A DNA stretch of 64,000 nt. Source: JBLMZI01 sp050258755 (GTDB lineage: Bacteria; Bacillota; Syntrophomonadia; Syntrophomonadales; DTU052). The stretch lies in the NCBI GenBank assembly GCA_050258755.1, contig JBLMZI010000006.1, positions 402,735-466,734 on the forward strand. The letters are read 5' to 3'. Every line of letters begins with the position of its first letter. Position 1 is the stretch's first letter. The notes below the pieces were generated by a model. That model did no database searches. It saw only the letters and a program-made list of their open reading frames with translations, and was not told where the DNA came from. Positions 18,532 through 27,447 of the stretch are shown here, piece by piece. The position numbers were made by a program, and so were the translations under genes.

Positions 18532-19358
18532 CCGTACAGTCTCCCTTTGAACACATAGCGATAGTAATCCCGCCGGGCTGGGTTTCGTTTCAGGGCCTGC
18601 AGCACTGCGCCGCCCAGCGGCCGCAGCAGGAAATAATAAAAATACCACCTCGGGTATTGATGGTTTCGCATCACATACCCCATTCCAGCCGCATAGGAAA
18701 AAGCCCGTTCGGCCAGATACGCCTGATTATGGATTACATCCGGATGATAGACCTGAAAGGCCGGTGAATAATACAGCGAAAATCCCATGCCTATCGCACG
18801 AAGCGGATAGTCGACATCTTCCGCCGAACCCCATGGGGTTCCCGATCCGAGTCCCAGTTTTTCGTTAAAACCACCGACCCGATTGACAACTTCCCGGCGG
18901 AAAAACAGGGTGTTCGAGTTGGTGCGGGTCCAGATATTCATCCGGGTAATCCGCCCGCCGGTTTCCGAAAACCGACCGATGGTCGTAATTCCCCGCTCAT
19001 CGGTCGGGCGGCCGCAGAGTCCGTCCATTTCCGGATGGGCGTTAAACCAACTCACCAGTTCCGCAAGGAGCGCCGGCTGGTACCAGCAGTCATCGTCCGG
19101 GAAACCGACAATGTCGCCGGTGATGTGTTTCAGACCCGCATTCCTTGCCCGGGACAAACCCCTCGCCGAGCGGATGTGCCGGATCGGAAACAGCTTTTGA
19201 TACCGTTCAATCATAGGCTGTAACCGGTCATCGGGATTCTGATCCACGACGATCACTTCGAAGTTCCGGTAACGCTGCAGGTCCAGCGCGAAAAAGAACC
19301 GTTCCAATTCGCGGGTATTGTTGACCGTTGCCAGAATCAAAGAGACTTTCAAATCCAC
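18492..19358 (-). CDS. Glycosyltransferase family 2
   Basis: About 288 residues, GT-A fold. N-terminus VSLILATVNNTRELERFF, then VIVVDQNPDD, RGLSRARNAGLKH and the metal-binding stretch GFPDDDCWY (DxD). Start is GTG 19358 or TTG 19352; the GGGGG run fits the TTG better (9 nt). The C-terminal end overlaps the polymerase gene start. Confidence 0.88.
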   Translation of the reverse strand: MDLKVSLILATVNNTRELERFFFALDLQRYRNFEVIVVDQNPDDRLQPMIERYQKLFPIRHIRSARGLSRARNAGLKHITGDIVGFPDDDCWYQPALLAELVSWFNAHPEMDGLCGRPTDERGITTIGRFSETGGRITRMNIWTRTNSNTLFFRREVVNRVGGFNEKLGLGSGTPWGSAEDVDYPLRAIGMGFSLYYSPAFQVYHPDVIHNQAYLAERAFSYAAGMGYVMRNHQYPRWYFYYFLLRPLGGAVLQALKRNPARRDYYRYVFKGRLYGWKSCLNKSYSAS

Positions 19359-19384
19359 TATCCCCCGTTTCCCGATTCATCCGG

Positions 19385-20089
19385 CTATTTGGCAAGTCTT
19401 ATCCCCTGGGCGAATTTCTTGAAATAATCGTAGTTTCGGACATATTTTACGTACTCCCGTTTTCCGACCTGATTCATAATGGCCCCGAGAACGTTTGCAT
19501 TGGCCTTTTCCAGCTGGTTTTTGGCCCGGTTCATGGACTTCAGGCTGGTCGAGCCAATTTGTGCGATCATCAGGGTTCCATCGGTCCTGGAAGCCACCAG
19601 CGCCCCGTCCACAACGCTCATCAGGGCAGGTGTATCAAAGATGACAAAATCGAACTGATTTTTAACTTCGTTTGTAAGCGTTTCAAACCGGGCCGAACAT
19701 AGCTGCTCAATCGGATTGCCCTTGCTCTGGCCGCAGGCAAGGTAGGTCAAATTCGGGATATTCGACACGCTCAAGGCCTCCCGGAAACCAACGTAACCGT
19801 CGATGAAGTCACAGAGGCCGGCGGGGGCCTCCTGGCTGAGCCGTTTGCACTTTCCGGGCTTGCGCAGGTCCGCGTCGACCAGCAGTGTTTTCCATCCAGA
19901 CCGTGCCATGGAGATGGCCAGATTGATGGCTGTAGTCGTTTTGCCGACCTGCGGGCTGCAGCTGGTAATGGTCACGGTTTTTACCGAATCCTGCGTATTC
20001 TTAAAGTGAATGTTGGCGGTCAGCAGCGCGTAAGCATCCCGAACCGCGAGACTTTCCTCGTCATAGACCTTGAATTCTTTTGTCTGCAT
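19385..20089 (-). CDS. BY-kinase (CpsD/YwqD-type tyrosine kinase)
   Basis: 234 residues; autophosphorylating tyrosine kinase that with the Wzz-like partner controls polysaccharide chain length and export. Walker A is SCSPQVGKTTTA (PQVGK in place of the usual GEGK), Walker A' is LLVDADLRKPG, Walker B is FVIFDTP. The C-terminal tyrosine cluster REYVKYVRNYDYFKK is the expected autophosphorylation site. It lies 11 bp after the Wzz gene, as in Gram-positive CpsC-CpsD pairs. Confidence 0.9.
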   Translation of the reverse strand: MQTKEFKVYDEESLAVRDAYALLTANIHFKNTQDSVKTVTITSCSPQVGKTTTAINLAISMARSGWKTLLVDADLRKPGKCKRLSQEAPAGLCDFIDGYVGFREALSVSNIPNLTYLACGQSKGNPIEQLCSARFETLTNEVKNQFDFVIFDTPALMSVVDGALVASRTDGTLMIAQIGSTSLKSMNRAKNQLEKANANVLGAIMNQVGKREYVKYVRNYDYFKKFAQGIRLAK

Positions 20090-20100
20090 TTGGTTTCTCC

Positions 20101-20775
20101 TTACCGGATTGAGAGTTCAGGAATAATTCCAATGACCGGCAGCGCGACAGCTTTTTCGATGTCTTCCGCCGAACGAACGGTGGAATCGAACAAGGCCGCG
20201 AAATACACCATCAAGAGACCGAATGCCAGCCCGCCCAACAGGCCCAGCGCGATTTGGTTCAACATTCGGTTAGGCAGCGGCGCCCGCGGCACCGAGGCTT
20301 TGTCAAGAATGCCAATGCTGTTGCTGCCGGTCAGCTCGTTCACCTTTTCCACAATCACCGTGCTTGTGGTGTCGGTAATCAGAGCCGCAGTCCGGGGATC
20401 TGCCCAAATTGCGCTAACGGTAATGGTTGGCGTATCCTTTGTCGCCGAAACCTTGACGACCGCGTTCAGCATATCTTCGTTCAATCCTTTAATCCCCAGT
20501 CGGCGGACTACATCGGCTCGAACCGTCCGGCTTTGCATGATAACGCCGTAATCCTGGGCCATCTCCCGTCCAAGGCTGAGATCGTTGAAATCCAGCGGCT
20601 GTCCCGTCTGCAGGACCTTGTCCCGGTTCATGACAAACAGAAGGCTTTCCGAACGATATACCGGGGTTGAACTGGCATAAGCGAAATAGAAGGCCAGGCC
20701 GGCTCCGGCGATTCCGACCAGCAGGATCAGCCACCCATTACGCACAACAGCCTGAACCAATCGTTTGCTTTCCAT
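20101..20775 (-). CDS. Wzz/CpsC-like chain-length determinant (kinase activator)
   Basis: 224 residues with an N-terminal membrane helix (WLILLVGIAGAGLAFYFAY), an extracellular domain, a Pro-rich stretch (SVPRAPLPNRMLN) and a second membrane helix near residue 185 followed by a short cytoplasmic tail. This is the Wzz topology of Gram-positive CpsC/YwqC proteins that activate the separate kinase encoded next. Confidence 0.88.
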   Translation of the reverse strand: MESKRLVQAVVRNGWLILLVGIAGAGLAFYFAYASSTPVYRSESLLFVMNRDKVLQTGQPLDFNDLSLGREMAQDYGVIMQSRTVRADVVRRLGIKGLNEDMLNAVVKVSATKDTPTITVSAIWADPRTAALITDTTSTVIVEKVNELTGSNSIGILDKASVPRAPLPNRMLNQIALGLLGGLAFGLLMVYFAALFDSTVRSAEDIEKAVALPVIGIIPELSIR

Positions 20776-20788
20776 AACGGCTCCTTTC

Positions 20789-21928
20789 TTACCGAATACC
20801 GGTCACGACTTTTTGCCCGGTTGCCAGGCCGCTGATGACCTCAACCATGCCGTTTGCCGCAATGCCCCGTTCAATTTGCACACTCGAGATCCGCCCGTCT
20901 TTCAAAACGTCCACCAGGGTTTTTCCGACTTCTTCGCGGATTGCGCTTTCCGGAATCATCATGACGCTTGGCTTGGCAAGCTTTAACTGCACCGCCATCC
21001 GATGGTCAATCTCTAAATCCGGCTGTGCCGCACTGAATTTCATAAAGATCAAACTCGGCGATTTCTCCGCTTTGACATCCATTAGATCACCTGGATTCGG
21101 CTGGTACAGGCTGACGGGATAGGTCTGACCCCCGATCACGACCGCTGCCTGTTCGATATCTTCTATGTAACGCGCGTTCGGTGTCGTCATCCGAAAACCC
21201 AGGTTTTTGGTCACTGCGATCTTCGCGATCAGGCGTCCGGGGGGAATCATCTCATTCGGCGACAGGGTTTCCACAAAGATGACAATTCCGTCGGCCGGAG
21301 CCCGCAGGACACGCTGGCTGAGCTTGTTCTGCAGTTTGCGCATGGTCTGTTTGTCCCGGCTGTAGTCAACCTGGGCCAACTGCAGTTCCCAAACTGCGTT
21401 CCGATGCTGACTGGAAGCCGAATCAAACCGGGCTTGCGCCTGCCGAAGTTCTTCACTGCCCTCCGGACTCCAGTTTTTCGCATTATCCAGATCGCTTTTC
21501 GCCCGGTCCAAATTGGCCTTGGCGGTTTGAATGCTGTCGTTCAGCTGTTTCATCCGGATCGGCCAGCGATTCAGCGTCAACCGCTGGTCGGCGATCTGGT
21601 CGCTGACATCGATTGGCCGGATGATGGTCACCGCCTGCCCCTTTTTCACCGTGTCGCCTTCTTTGACAAGCAGTTTGTCGAGCGGCCCGGCCAGGTTTGT
21701 ATAGTACAAACTCATCGAATTGGTCGGTTTGACGTATCCAAAGCCGGAAATCGAGGCTACCAGATTCCCGACCGTAACTTCCGCAGTTTTAACGTCCCGG
21801 CCTGGCACCGTGGTGTTAACCGGCTTGGCGAGTGAATTCTCCAATCCGGAACATCCCGCCGCCGAAAAGAGCATAATTACCGCAATCAATGCCACCATTC
21901 TCCGTAAACTCCGATGTAACCCGCCCAT
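20789..21928 (-). CDS. HlyD/RND-adaptor-like lipoprotein
   Basis: 379 residues with a lipoprotein signal (lipobox FSAAGC), a biotinyl-lipoyl-like half (VKEGDTVKKGQAVTI), a helical hairpin (about residues 120-200) and a second lipoyl half. This is the membrane-fusion/adaptor fold used by HlyD and MacA-like exporters. AGGAGG precedes the ATG. It sits between VanZ and Wzz; the partner is probably the ABC exporter encoded at the head of the operon, or a polysaccharide export step. Confidence 0.82.
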   Translation of the reverse strand: MGGLHRSLRRMVALIAVIMLFSAAGCSGLENSLAKPVNTTVPGRDVKTAEVTVGNLVASISGFGYVKPTNSMSLYYTNLAGPLDKLLVKEGDTVKKGQAVTIIRPIDVSDQIADQRLTLNRWPIRMKQLNDSIQTAKANLDRAKSDLDNAKNWSPEGSEELRQAQARFDSASSQHRNAVWELQLAQVDYSRDKQTMRKLQNKLSQRVLRAPADGIVIFVETLSPNEMIPPGRLIAKIAVTKNLGFRMTTPNARYIEDIEQAAVVIGGQTYPVSLYQPNPGDLMDVKAEKSPSLIFMKFSAAQPDLEIDHRMAVQLKLAKPSVMMIPESAIREEVGKTLVDVLKDGRISSVQIERGIAANGMVEVISGLATGQKVVTGIR

Positions 21929-22191
21929 GATTTCTTATCCTCCTACTCTGGATTCTCACGCGACAGCGTTTGCGTCATTTCGCGAAACGCCGCTGCAAGT
22001 CAAAGTATACACAGAGCTTCCTGCGAAGTCTGTTATAATGTGTCGAGTTTGTAAAATTTTTACTTGTCGTGGAACGCCGGTAAAATGGTACTTTTCCCTG
22101 ATTCGGGGTGGAAAAGGCAGGCGCGGTGGGCGGTTTTGGTTCCGGGGAAATCTGATAGCCAATGCCGTCAAACAGTGACGGGAAAGCCGCT

Positions 22192-22728
22192 TTATTCGGT
22201 TTTTTGAGGGGATTCCAGCGCGCGGATTCGCGCTTTAAGCGACTGGATTCGCCGGTAAACCGCAAGCAGCAGCAGGACCAGAAAGATCCCGAGAACTGCC
22301 CCGCACCAATCAATATAAACATCGAACCATTGTGGGGAGCGCCCGGCCGAAAACTGCTGGTGATACTCGTCGATATAGGCCATAAACGGTGCTAGCGCCG
22401 TCGACAGCAGGGCCGCCAGCCAGAGCCTGCGCACAAGGACGTAAAGCAAGGCTCCCAGGGCCATTCCCACAAAGGCGTATTCCGAAAAATGAGCCAGTGT
22501 TCTGATCATCTGGTTCAAGGTCACATACCAGAAGGTGTCTCCCGGATTAATCGTAAAATGAGCGGCGGCAAAGCGCATGATCACAGTGGTGATCCGCAGG
22601 CTTGAGGCATTCGATTCGACGATGTTCTGGGAGCTAAAATACCAGGTGAACCCGAACGCTGCGGCCAGTAAGGCCAACAGGCCCAGGATTGCGGTAATGC
22701 GGGCAGCGTCCATCCTGTTTCGGGGCAT
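22192..22728 (-). CDS. VanZ-like membrane protein
   Basis: 178 residues with about four membrane segments. The VanZ family signature is present: LAHFSEYAFVGM, then YIDEYHQQFSAGRSPQWFDV and IDWCGAVLGIF. VanZ relatives often accompany envelope and polysaccharide genes; the activity is unknown. It follows the ABC exporter gene by 24 bp. Confidence 0.85.
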   Translation of the reverse strand: MPRNRMDAARITAILGLLALLAAAFGFTWYFSSQNIVESNASSLRITTVIMRFAAAHFTINPGDTFWYVTLNQMIRTLAHFSEYAFVGMALGALLYVLVRRLWLAALLSTALAPFMAYIDEYHQQFSAGRSPQWFDVYIDWCGAVLGIFLVLLLLAVYRRIQSLKARIRALESPQKTE

Positions 22729-22752
22729 GGTTTCTTTCCATCCTTTCCTGGT

Positions 22753-24468
22753 TTAAGCTTTTGCTGCCGCGGCATCCAGCAGCCAGCCCGATTCATGGGG
22801 GCATTCACTCAGGATGCCGTTTTCAAGCCGTAAGACCCGTGAACAAATCCGCAAGGCTGACGGCCGGTGGGTAATAATCAGACAGGTGCGCCGATGTCCA
22901 AGGGATTGAATAGCGTTCAGCACCTGCAGTTCTGTTTCCCCATCCAGCGCAGAAGTTGCCTCGTCCAGGATCATTATCGGTGCTTTTTTTAGGAATGCGC
23001 GCGCAATCGCGATTCGCTGCGCCTGCCCCTCCGAAATGCCCAGACCACCTTCACCAATGACGGTTTCGATACCGTGCGGAAGCTCCTTAATGAATGCCCA
23101 GGCCCCGGCGGCCGCCAGGGCCTGTTCGATTTCAGCGAAGGAGGCCTCCGGATTGCCGCGGCGAAGGTTTTCCGCTATCGTTCCGCTGAACAGGGTGTTG
23201 CCCTGCGGGACATAGGTCACCCAGGCCCGGGTGGCGGCAGACACATCATAAGCCCCGATTCCATCAAAGAATTGAACCTGTCCTTCTTCGGGCCGGACCA
23301 GGGACAGCAGCAGGCGGATCAAGGTGGTTTTCCCCTCGCCGGACGAACCGACCAGCGCGACCACCTCGCCGGGGTTGATTTGGAGATTGATCCGGTTCAA
23401 AACCGGCTGGCCGGTTGGATAGGTGAAACTGACCTGCCGTGCCCGGATACCGAGCCGCTTTACCTTTGGAAGCAGGCCGGCGGTTCTTTCCTTGTCCAGG
23501 GCTTCCAATTCCATGAGCCTGGCCGCCGATCCGAGGGATGCGATCAACTGTGGATATGTCTTTGACAGCCCGACAAACGGAACCTGTACCTGTTGGATCA
23601 GCTGCAGAAACGCAGTCATGGTTCCAAAGCTGATCGCCTTTTGGGATAAGCGATAAGCGCCCCAGGAAAAAGCGATGAGATAACCTGTCCAAAAACCAAC
23701 GCCCAGGCTGGTTCCGGCGGCAACATTCAATCGGTTGCGGCGGATAACCAGTCCCAACCGGTTTTTGTGCAGGGTTTGGAGCCGTTCCTGGCTGTAATCC
23801 TCAAGCTGAAAGGTCTTTACGATGAGCAGATGCTGCAGAGCCTCCTGGATATAGGCGCGATAACGGCTCTCTGATTCCTGGACTTCAATATGAATCGTTT
23901 TGAGCTTGCGCCCCCAAATCCGGCTGAAGAGAACCGTGACCGGGCCGAGCACAAAAGCCAGCACGGCCAGTTTCGGCTCGTAATGAAGCAGCGTGAAAAA
24001 CGCGGCCAGAAACTGAACCCCTAGTGAAACAATACCCGGCACCACATTGACCATGACCCCGGTAACCGTGCCGACGTCGCTGGTCAACCGGGTAACCAGG
24101 TCACCGCTGTGATAACCGGAAAGCAGCAGCCATTCGGCACCGGTCAGTTTGCGAAAGATCCGCTGCCGAATCGTGTTGGACATCGATTCCGAAACCCGGA
24201 TCGCCAGCAGCGAGGCACCGAGGTTGATCAGAATCGTACCCAGGACGATGCCGCCAAACATAGCAGCGGCTGCCGCCATGGCTTGGAGGTCTCCTTTTAC
24301 CGCACTATCGATCATATGCTTGGAAGCAACCGCTACGACGACTGTGCCCAGCGAGCTAACGGCACCCATCAGAATAATCAGCAGCAGCACCGGCCAGTAA
24401 TGATGGCAGTTTCGCAGAATCCACCGGCCGTTTTCCAGGTTTGTTTTCCATTCGATACTTGATTTCAT
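22753..24468 (-). CDS. ABC exporter, fused membrane and ATPase domains
   Basis: 571 residues. N-terminal six-helix export domain (residues about 20-310), then an ATPase with Walker A GSSGEGKTTL, signature SEGQAQRIAIARA (S-E-G-Q in place of L-S-G-G-Q), Walker B IMILDEATSAL and switch His ITHRPSAL. No N-terminal C39 peptidase domain. It works as a homodimer or with a missing partner. It is the first gene behind the promoter at 24537-24565. It could export a glycolipid or, given the RiPP-like operon next door, a peptide. Confidence 0.9.
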   Translation of the reverse strand: MKSSIEWKTNLENGRWILRNCHHYWPVLLLIILMGAVSSLGTVVVAVASKHMIDSAVKGDLQAMAAAAAMFGGIVLGTILINLGASLLAIRVSESMSNTIRQRIFRKLTGAEWLLLSGYHSGDLVTRLTSDVGTVTGVMVNVVPGIVSLGVQFLAAFFTLLHYEPKLAVLAFVLGPVTVLFSRIWGRKLKTIHIEVQESESRYRAYIQEALQHLLIVKTFQLEDYSQERLQTLHKNRLGLVIRRNRLNVAAGTSLGVGFWTGYLIAFSWGAYRLSQKAISFGTMTAFLQLIQQVQVPFVGLSKTYPQLIASLGSAARLMELEALDKERTAGLLPKVKRLGIRARQVSFTYPTGQPVLNRINLQINPGEVVALVGSSGEGKTTLIRLLLSLVRPEEGQVQFFDGIGAYDVSAATRAWVTYVPQGNTLFSGTIAENLRRGNPEASFAEIEQALAAAGAWAFIKELPHGIETVIGEGGLGISEGQAQRIAIARAFLKKAPIMILDEATSALDGETELQVLNAIQSLGHRRTCLIITHRPSALRICSRVLRLENGILSECPHESGWLLDAAAAKA

Positions 24469-24536
24469 CGGATTTCTCCCAGGTTTTTAGACCCAACCCC
24501 GTCGAACCGGATCGCTATTTGTAATTTCTTCCATTC

Positions 24537-24565
24537 ATGATAATAACTGTTGTTTTACCTGTCAA
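24537..24565 (-). promoter_or_regulatory. Consensus promoter of the polysaccharide operon
   Basis: On the minus strand TTGACA (24565-24560), a 17-bp spacer and TATCAT (24542-24537). It drives the 14-gene operon down to manB. Confidence 0.75.
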
Positions 24566-24663
24566 ACTTGTTTATGCTACTGAAAAGCCAATGCGGAATT
24601 ATTTGGTTCGATTCCTCACTGATTTCGCAGAGTAAGGGTCATTATGAATTTGGAGGTGATAAT

Positions 24664-25899
24664 ATGCCGCGCCGGATTGCAGTGCTTCTGACGGCCTTGT
24701 TTTTGGGCTTGGCCGCAGCTGCTCTCATTCTGATATTTCCGGCTGGTGCAGCGGTCAAGGATGTTACCAAAGCAGTCAGTTTGCTCGGCCGCCCTTTCAC
24801 AACCCCTCCCTATGCTCGAAACGTCTGGGACATGCAGCTTTTTAACGGGAAAATCTATCTGGGACACGGGGACTCGGTTTCCAATGCCGGCCCGATTCCA
24901 GTGGTCTTCTACGACCCGGAATCGAACAAGTTCGTTCGTGAATTTACCGTCGACGAGGAACAGATTCATCGATACCGCATCGTGGACGGCCAATTGGTGA
25001 TCCCGGGGCATGACGCCCGAGAGTCATGGGATTACGGGAATTTTTACCGTCTGGAAAACAAGCGGTGGAAAAAGTATCGTACCCTCCCCGATGCTGTTCA
25101 CGTTTTTGATCTGACTTCCTACAACGGGCGGCTGTACGCGGCAGTGACCAGTCAGGCACCGGGCCGCTCCGGCGTGGTGATGAGCTCTGGCGACAAGGGA
25201 CTGACCTGGCGTCCTGAACTTCCCGCAAATCGGCCATTTTATACGATGGGCGACACCGCATACGGTCTTTTCGCCTGCGGCGGCAAGCTGTACGGTGAAG
25301 GCCTGCTCCTTAACGAGACCTATTACGGACAGCTCAAATATAATAATCTTCTGGTCATGACCGATGCCGGAGCCATGACCCAAAATGTCTCCGGCAGACA
25401 GCTCTTTCCGAAATCCAAGGACTACTGGTATCTGTTGTACCAGACCGCTGAATTCAATAACCGTCTGGTTTATCTCGGGGTTCGCGGCATACAAAACGGG
25501 ATACAGTGGTCGCCGGAAGGCTTGTATTCCGCCGCTGGCCTTGGGAAACAGGTCCAAGCAATCTCCCTCGGGGACGGCGGCTGGCTCCCGTCCGATCTTC
25601 TGGTGCGCGGAAACCGGCTTTACGTTTTGGCCTACCGCAAGGATACCGGGGGGCAATATACCAATGCGGTCTTTCAGTCCTCGGACTCGCTTCATTACCG
25701 CGAACTGTTCCGCTTTACGGCGAGGACCTTCGCCCGTTCCTTTGAAATGCTGAACGGCGACTTCTATTTTGGGCTGGGCTGTGAAGCCCGCCAGGTGGAT
25801 GATGCAACTGGAGACATCTTGAAAGTCCCCGGCTCGGCCTATACTGAACCCGCAAAAACCGATAAGCAGCCCGCCCCGAACTCAAAGTCAAGGGTTTAA
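24664..25899 (+). CDS. Exported protein, BNR/propeller-like, function unknown
   Basis: 411 residues. Signal peptide of about 30 residues (RRIAVLLTALFLGLAAAALI). The rest is made of repeated beta-type segments such as LFNGKIYLGHG, SYNGRLYAAVTS, ACGGKLYGEG and VRGNRLYVLA, plus a BNR-like SSGDKGLTWRPE, suggesting a beta-propeller. GGAGGTGATAAT places the ATG at 24664. It is the only plus-strand gene between the polysaccharide and RiPP-like operons. No catalytic motif is visible. Confidence 0.7.
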   Translation: MPRRIAVLLTALFLGLAAAALILIFPAGAAVKDVTKAVSLLGRPFTTPPYARNVWDMQLFNGKIYLGHGDSVSNAGPIPVVFYDPESNKFVREFTVDEEQIHRYRIVDGQLVIPGHDARESWDYGNFYRLENKRWKKYRTLPDAVHVFDLTSYNGRLYAAVTSQAPGRSGVVMSSGDKGLTWRPELPANRPFYTMGDTAYGLFACGGKLYGEGLLLNETYYGQLKYNNLLVMTDAGAMTQNVSGRQLFPKSKDYWYLLYQTAEFNNRLVYLGVRGIQNGIQWSPEGLYSAAGLGKQVQAISLGDGGWLPSDLLVRGNRLYVLAYRKDTGGQYTNAVFQSSDSLHYRELFRFTARTFARSFEMLNGDFYFGLGCEARQVDDATGDILKVPGSAYTEPAKTDKQPAPNSKSRV

Positions 25900-25914
25900 G
25901 ACCCTCCGGATATC

Positions 25915-25946
25915 AAAAAGCTTCAAGTCCAGGCTTGAAGCTTTTT
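25915..25946. terminator. Bidirectional terminator overlapping the signal-peptidase stop
   Basis: Perfect 13-bp stem AAAAAGCTTCAAG / CTTGAAGCTTTTT with a 6-nt loop. The last codons and the stop codon of the minus-strand peptidase gene lie inside the stem. Confidence 0.92.
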
Positions 25947-26402
25947 GGTTTGCTGTTTGGTTTTCGCGTACACCTGAAGCAGACGTCCCCGAATCGGGAG
26001 CAGGATCAGCCAGCAGCCGGTCAAGATACGCCAGACCGGATTGGAAACCCGGATCTTTCGGTTCCGCCTCCAAACCGCCGGGATCACGGCAAATAGCTGA
26101 TCCTGGTACAGCGGCCCTTCGATCCACTGCTGGGCGTCGCCGACCATATAAAAACAATCCCGCTGTTTCTGACATACCCGGTGCATAATATACTGGCCGC
26201 TGCGCCGCCGGATCATTACAATGTCGCCCCGGGCCACGTCCTTAAAATCACCGCGCTTCAATTCCACACTGTCCAGTCCGTGCCGCAGAAACGGGTACAT
26301 GCTCCCCCCGCTCACCGCAATGCGAACGCTTTTCCCCTGATCCAGAAGCGCCTCAATCACGGAAAACAACTGTTCATTGTTTACTTTTATGCTGTGATAC
26401 AC
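25923..26402 (-). CDS. SipW-type (S24/S26) signal peptidase
   Basis: About 159 residues. The catalytic Ser box is SGGSMYPFLRHG and the later box is GDIVMIRRR...YIMHRV, in which His replaces the Lys of ordinary bacterial signal peptidase I, as in SipW/archaeal/ER enzymes. A single C-terminal hydrophobic stretch (GCWLILLPI) may anchor it. GTG 26402 is chosen because it overlaps the kinase gene end by 16 nt with GGAG upstream. As the last gene of the RiPP-like operon it may remove leader peptides or process another secreted product; this is inference. Confidence 0.8.
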   Translation of the reverse strand: MYHSIKVNNEQLFSVIEALLDQGKSVRIAVSGGSMYPFLRHGLDSVELKRGDFKDVARGDIVMIRRRSGQYIMHRVCQKQRDCFYMVGDAQQWIEGPLYQDQLFAVIPAVWRRNRKIRVSNPVWRILTGCWLILLPIRGRLLQVYAKTKQQTKKLQAWT

Positions 26403-27259
26403 TGATGAACCATCTCCACCGCCTCGAAATCCGGCCGGCATTTCAGCAAATACACTGGAACAGCCGCAACAATCCGTTCAAGAATGCCACAGGCGAGGTC
26501 CAGCATGTCCTGATCGAAATAAGGCAGAAAGGCCCTCGGCATCAGCCGGAGAATCGCCTCCTGCGGTGAAAGGCGCCGGATTTGGTTCTCCGGGGCCTGT
26601 TCCAGAACCACAATCGCTGCCGCCGGTGCGCTGCCATTGCAGTGAATGTCCGACGATCCGGCCCAGGGGGTGCCATAAACCCAGGGAACCCCTTCTTTGA
26701 TTCGGATGGCTGGCGTATCGTCATTCAACACCCGAACCTGGCTGCCATAAAGCTGCTGCCATAAACGGACATGGGTTGATTTTCCGGTACCGGATGGGGC
26801 ACTAAACAGAATGCCTTTTCCATTCCAATCGATGGTCGATGCATGGAGGACAATGCCGTCCCGGTGCAACAGGTGATAGCGAAACAGCACCCCGATAAGA
26901 ATGTGCGTATACACCCCGGTTTGAAAGCTGTAGTTGACTTCGGGGCGTCGGTCTCCGTGGTTCAAATAGCTGATTTTGCCTTGCTGCCAGCGGGTGTCGA
27001 CATCCGCCAGGGTCAGCACCTGTCCGAAGTCCATTTCCGTGGTATAGAGATAATGTCCGCCAGATCTCAGGATCCAGTTGATCACCTGGGTCGACAGTAC
27101 CTCCCCCTCCGGCTTCTCAATTCTGTCGCTTTGCCGCAGAACAATGTTCAGATCCGGGGGACCTGGCTCACTGGCTTGAAACAACCCGCAGCGATCAGTC
27201 ATCAAACCGCTGTCGGTATCGATGTCAATCGTGACATCGGCAATACAATACTGCGCCAA
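26387..27259 (-). CDS. HPr-kinase-like P-loop protein of a RiPP-type operon
   Basis: 290 residues. Residues ~150-165 contain the P-loop SAPSGTGKSTH, with the HprK-like LNDDTPAIR following and GTPWAGSSD after it. This family (HprK/PEPCK-related) occurs with PqqD-like proteins in lasso peptide and other RiPP clusters, where a member such as the paeninodin kinase phosphorylates a Ser of the precursor. Starts at TTG 27259 after AAGGAA. It is downstream of three precursor-like peptide genes and separated from them by a long hairpin. Confidence 0.82.
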   Translation of the reverse strand: MAQYCIADVTIDIDTDSGLMTDRCGLFQASEPGPPDLNIVLRQSDRIEKPEGEVLSTQVINWILRSGGHYLYTTEMDFGQVLTLADVDTRWQQGKISYLNHGDRRPEVNYSFQTGVYTHILIGVLFRYHLLHRDGIVLHASTIDWNGKGILFSAPSGTGKSTHVRLWQQLYGSQVRVLNDDTPAIRIKEGVPWVYGTPWAGSSDIHCNGSAPAAAIVVLEQAPENQIRRLSPQEAILRLMPRAFLPYFDQDMLDLACGILERIVAAVPVYLLKCRPDFEAVEMVHQCITA

Positions 27260-27326
27260 AAGAATCTTCCTTACTTTACGGCTATGGTCGCCTTACTTTC
27301 CCCTTTTGCCGGGCCCGCGGAGAATT

Positions 27327-27401
27327 CAGGGGCCAGTGCGGATCACCCGGTTTGCCGCTGCTTGGTTTGAATGCCGGTTCCCCAGGGTGATCCGGCCCCT
27401 G
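27327..27401 (-). other. 75-nt long hairpin in the RiPP-like operon
   Basis: CAGGGGCC and GGATCACCC on the left pair with GGGTGATCC and GGCCCCTG on the right, leaving a 5-nt bulge and a loop of 36 nt. The 17 paired bases are perfect. There is no T-run, so it is not a plain terminator. It lies between the last precursor gene and the kinase gene and may act as an mRNA stabiliser or processing site giving more peptide than enzyme mRNA. Confidence 0.75.
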
Positions 27402-27447
27402 ATTCCAACAAGCCGCTCCGTCCAGAACGGTGTGGTGTGATTTGGGC

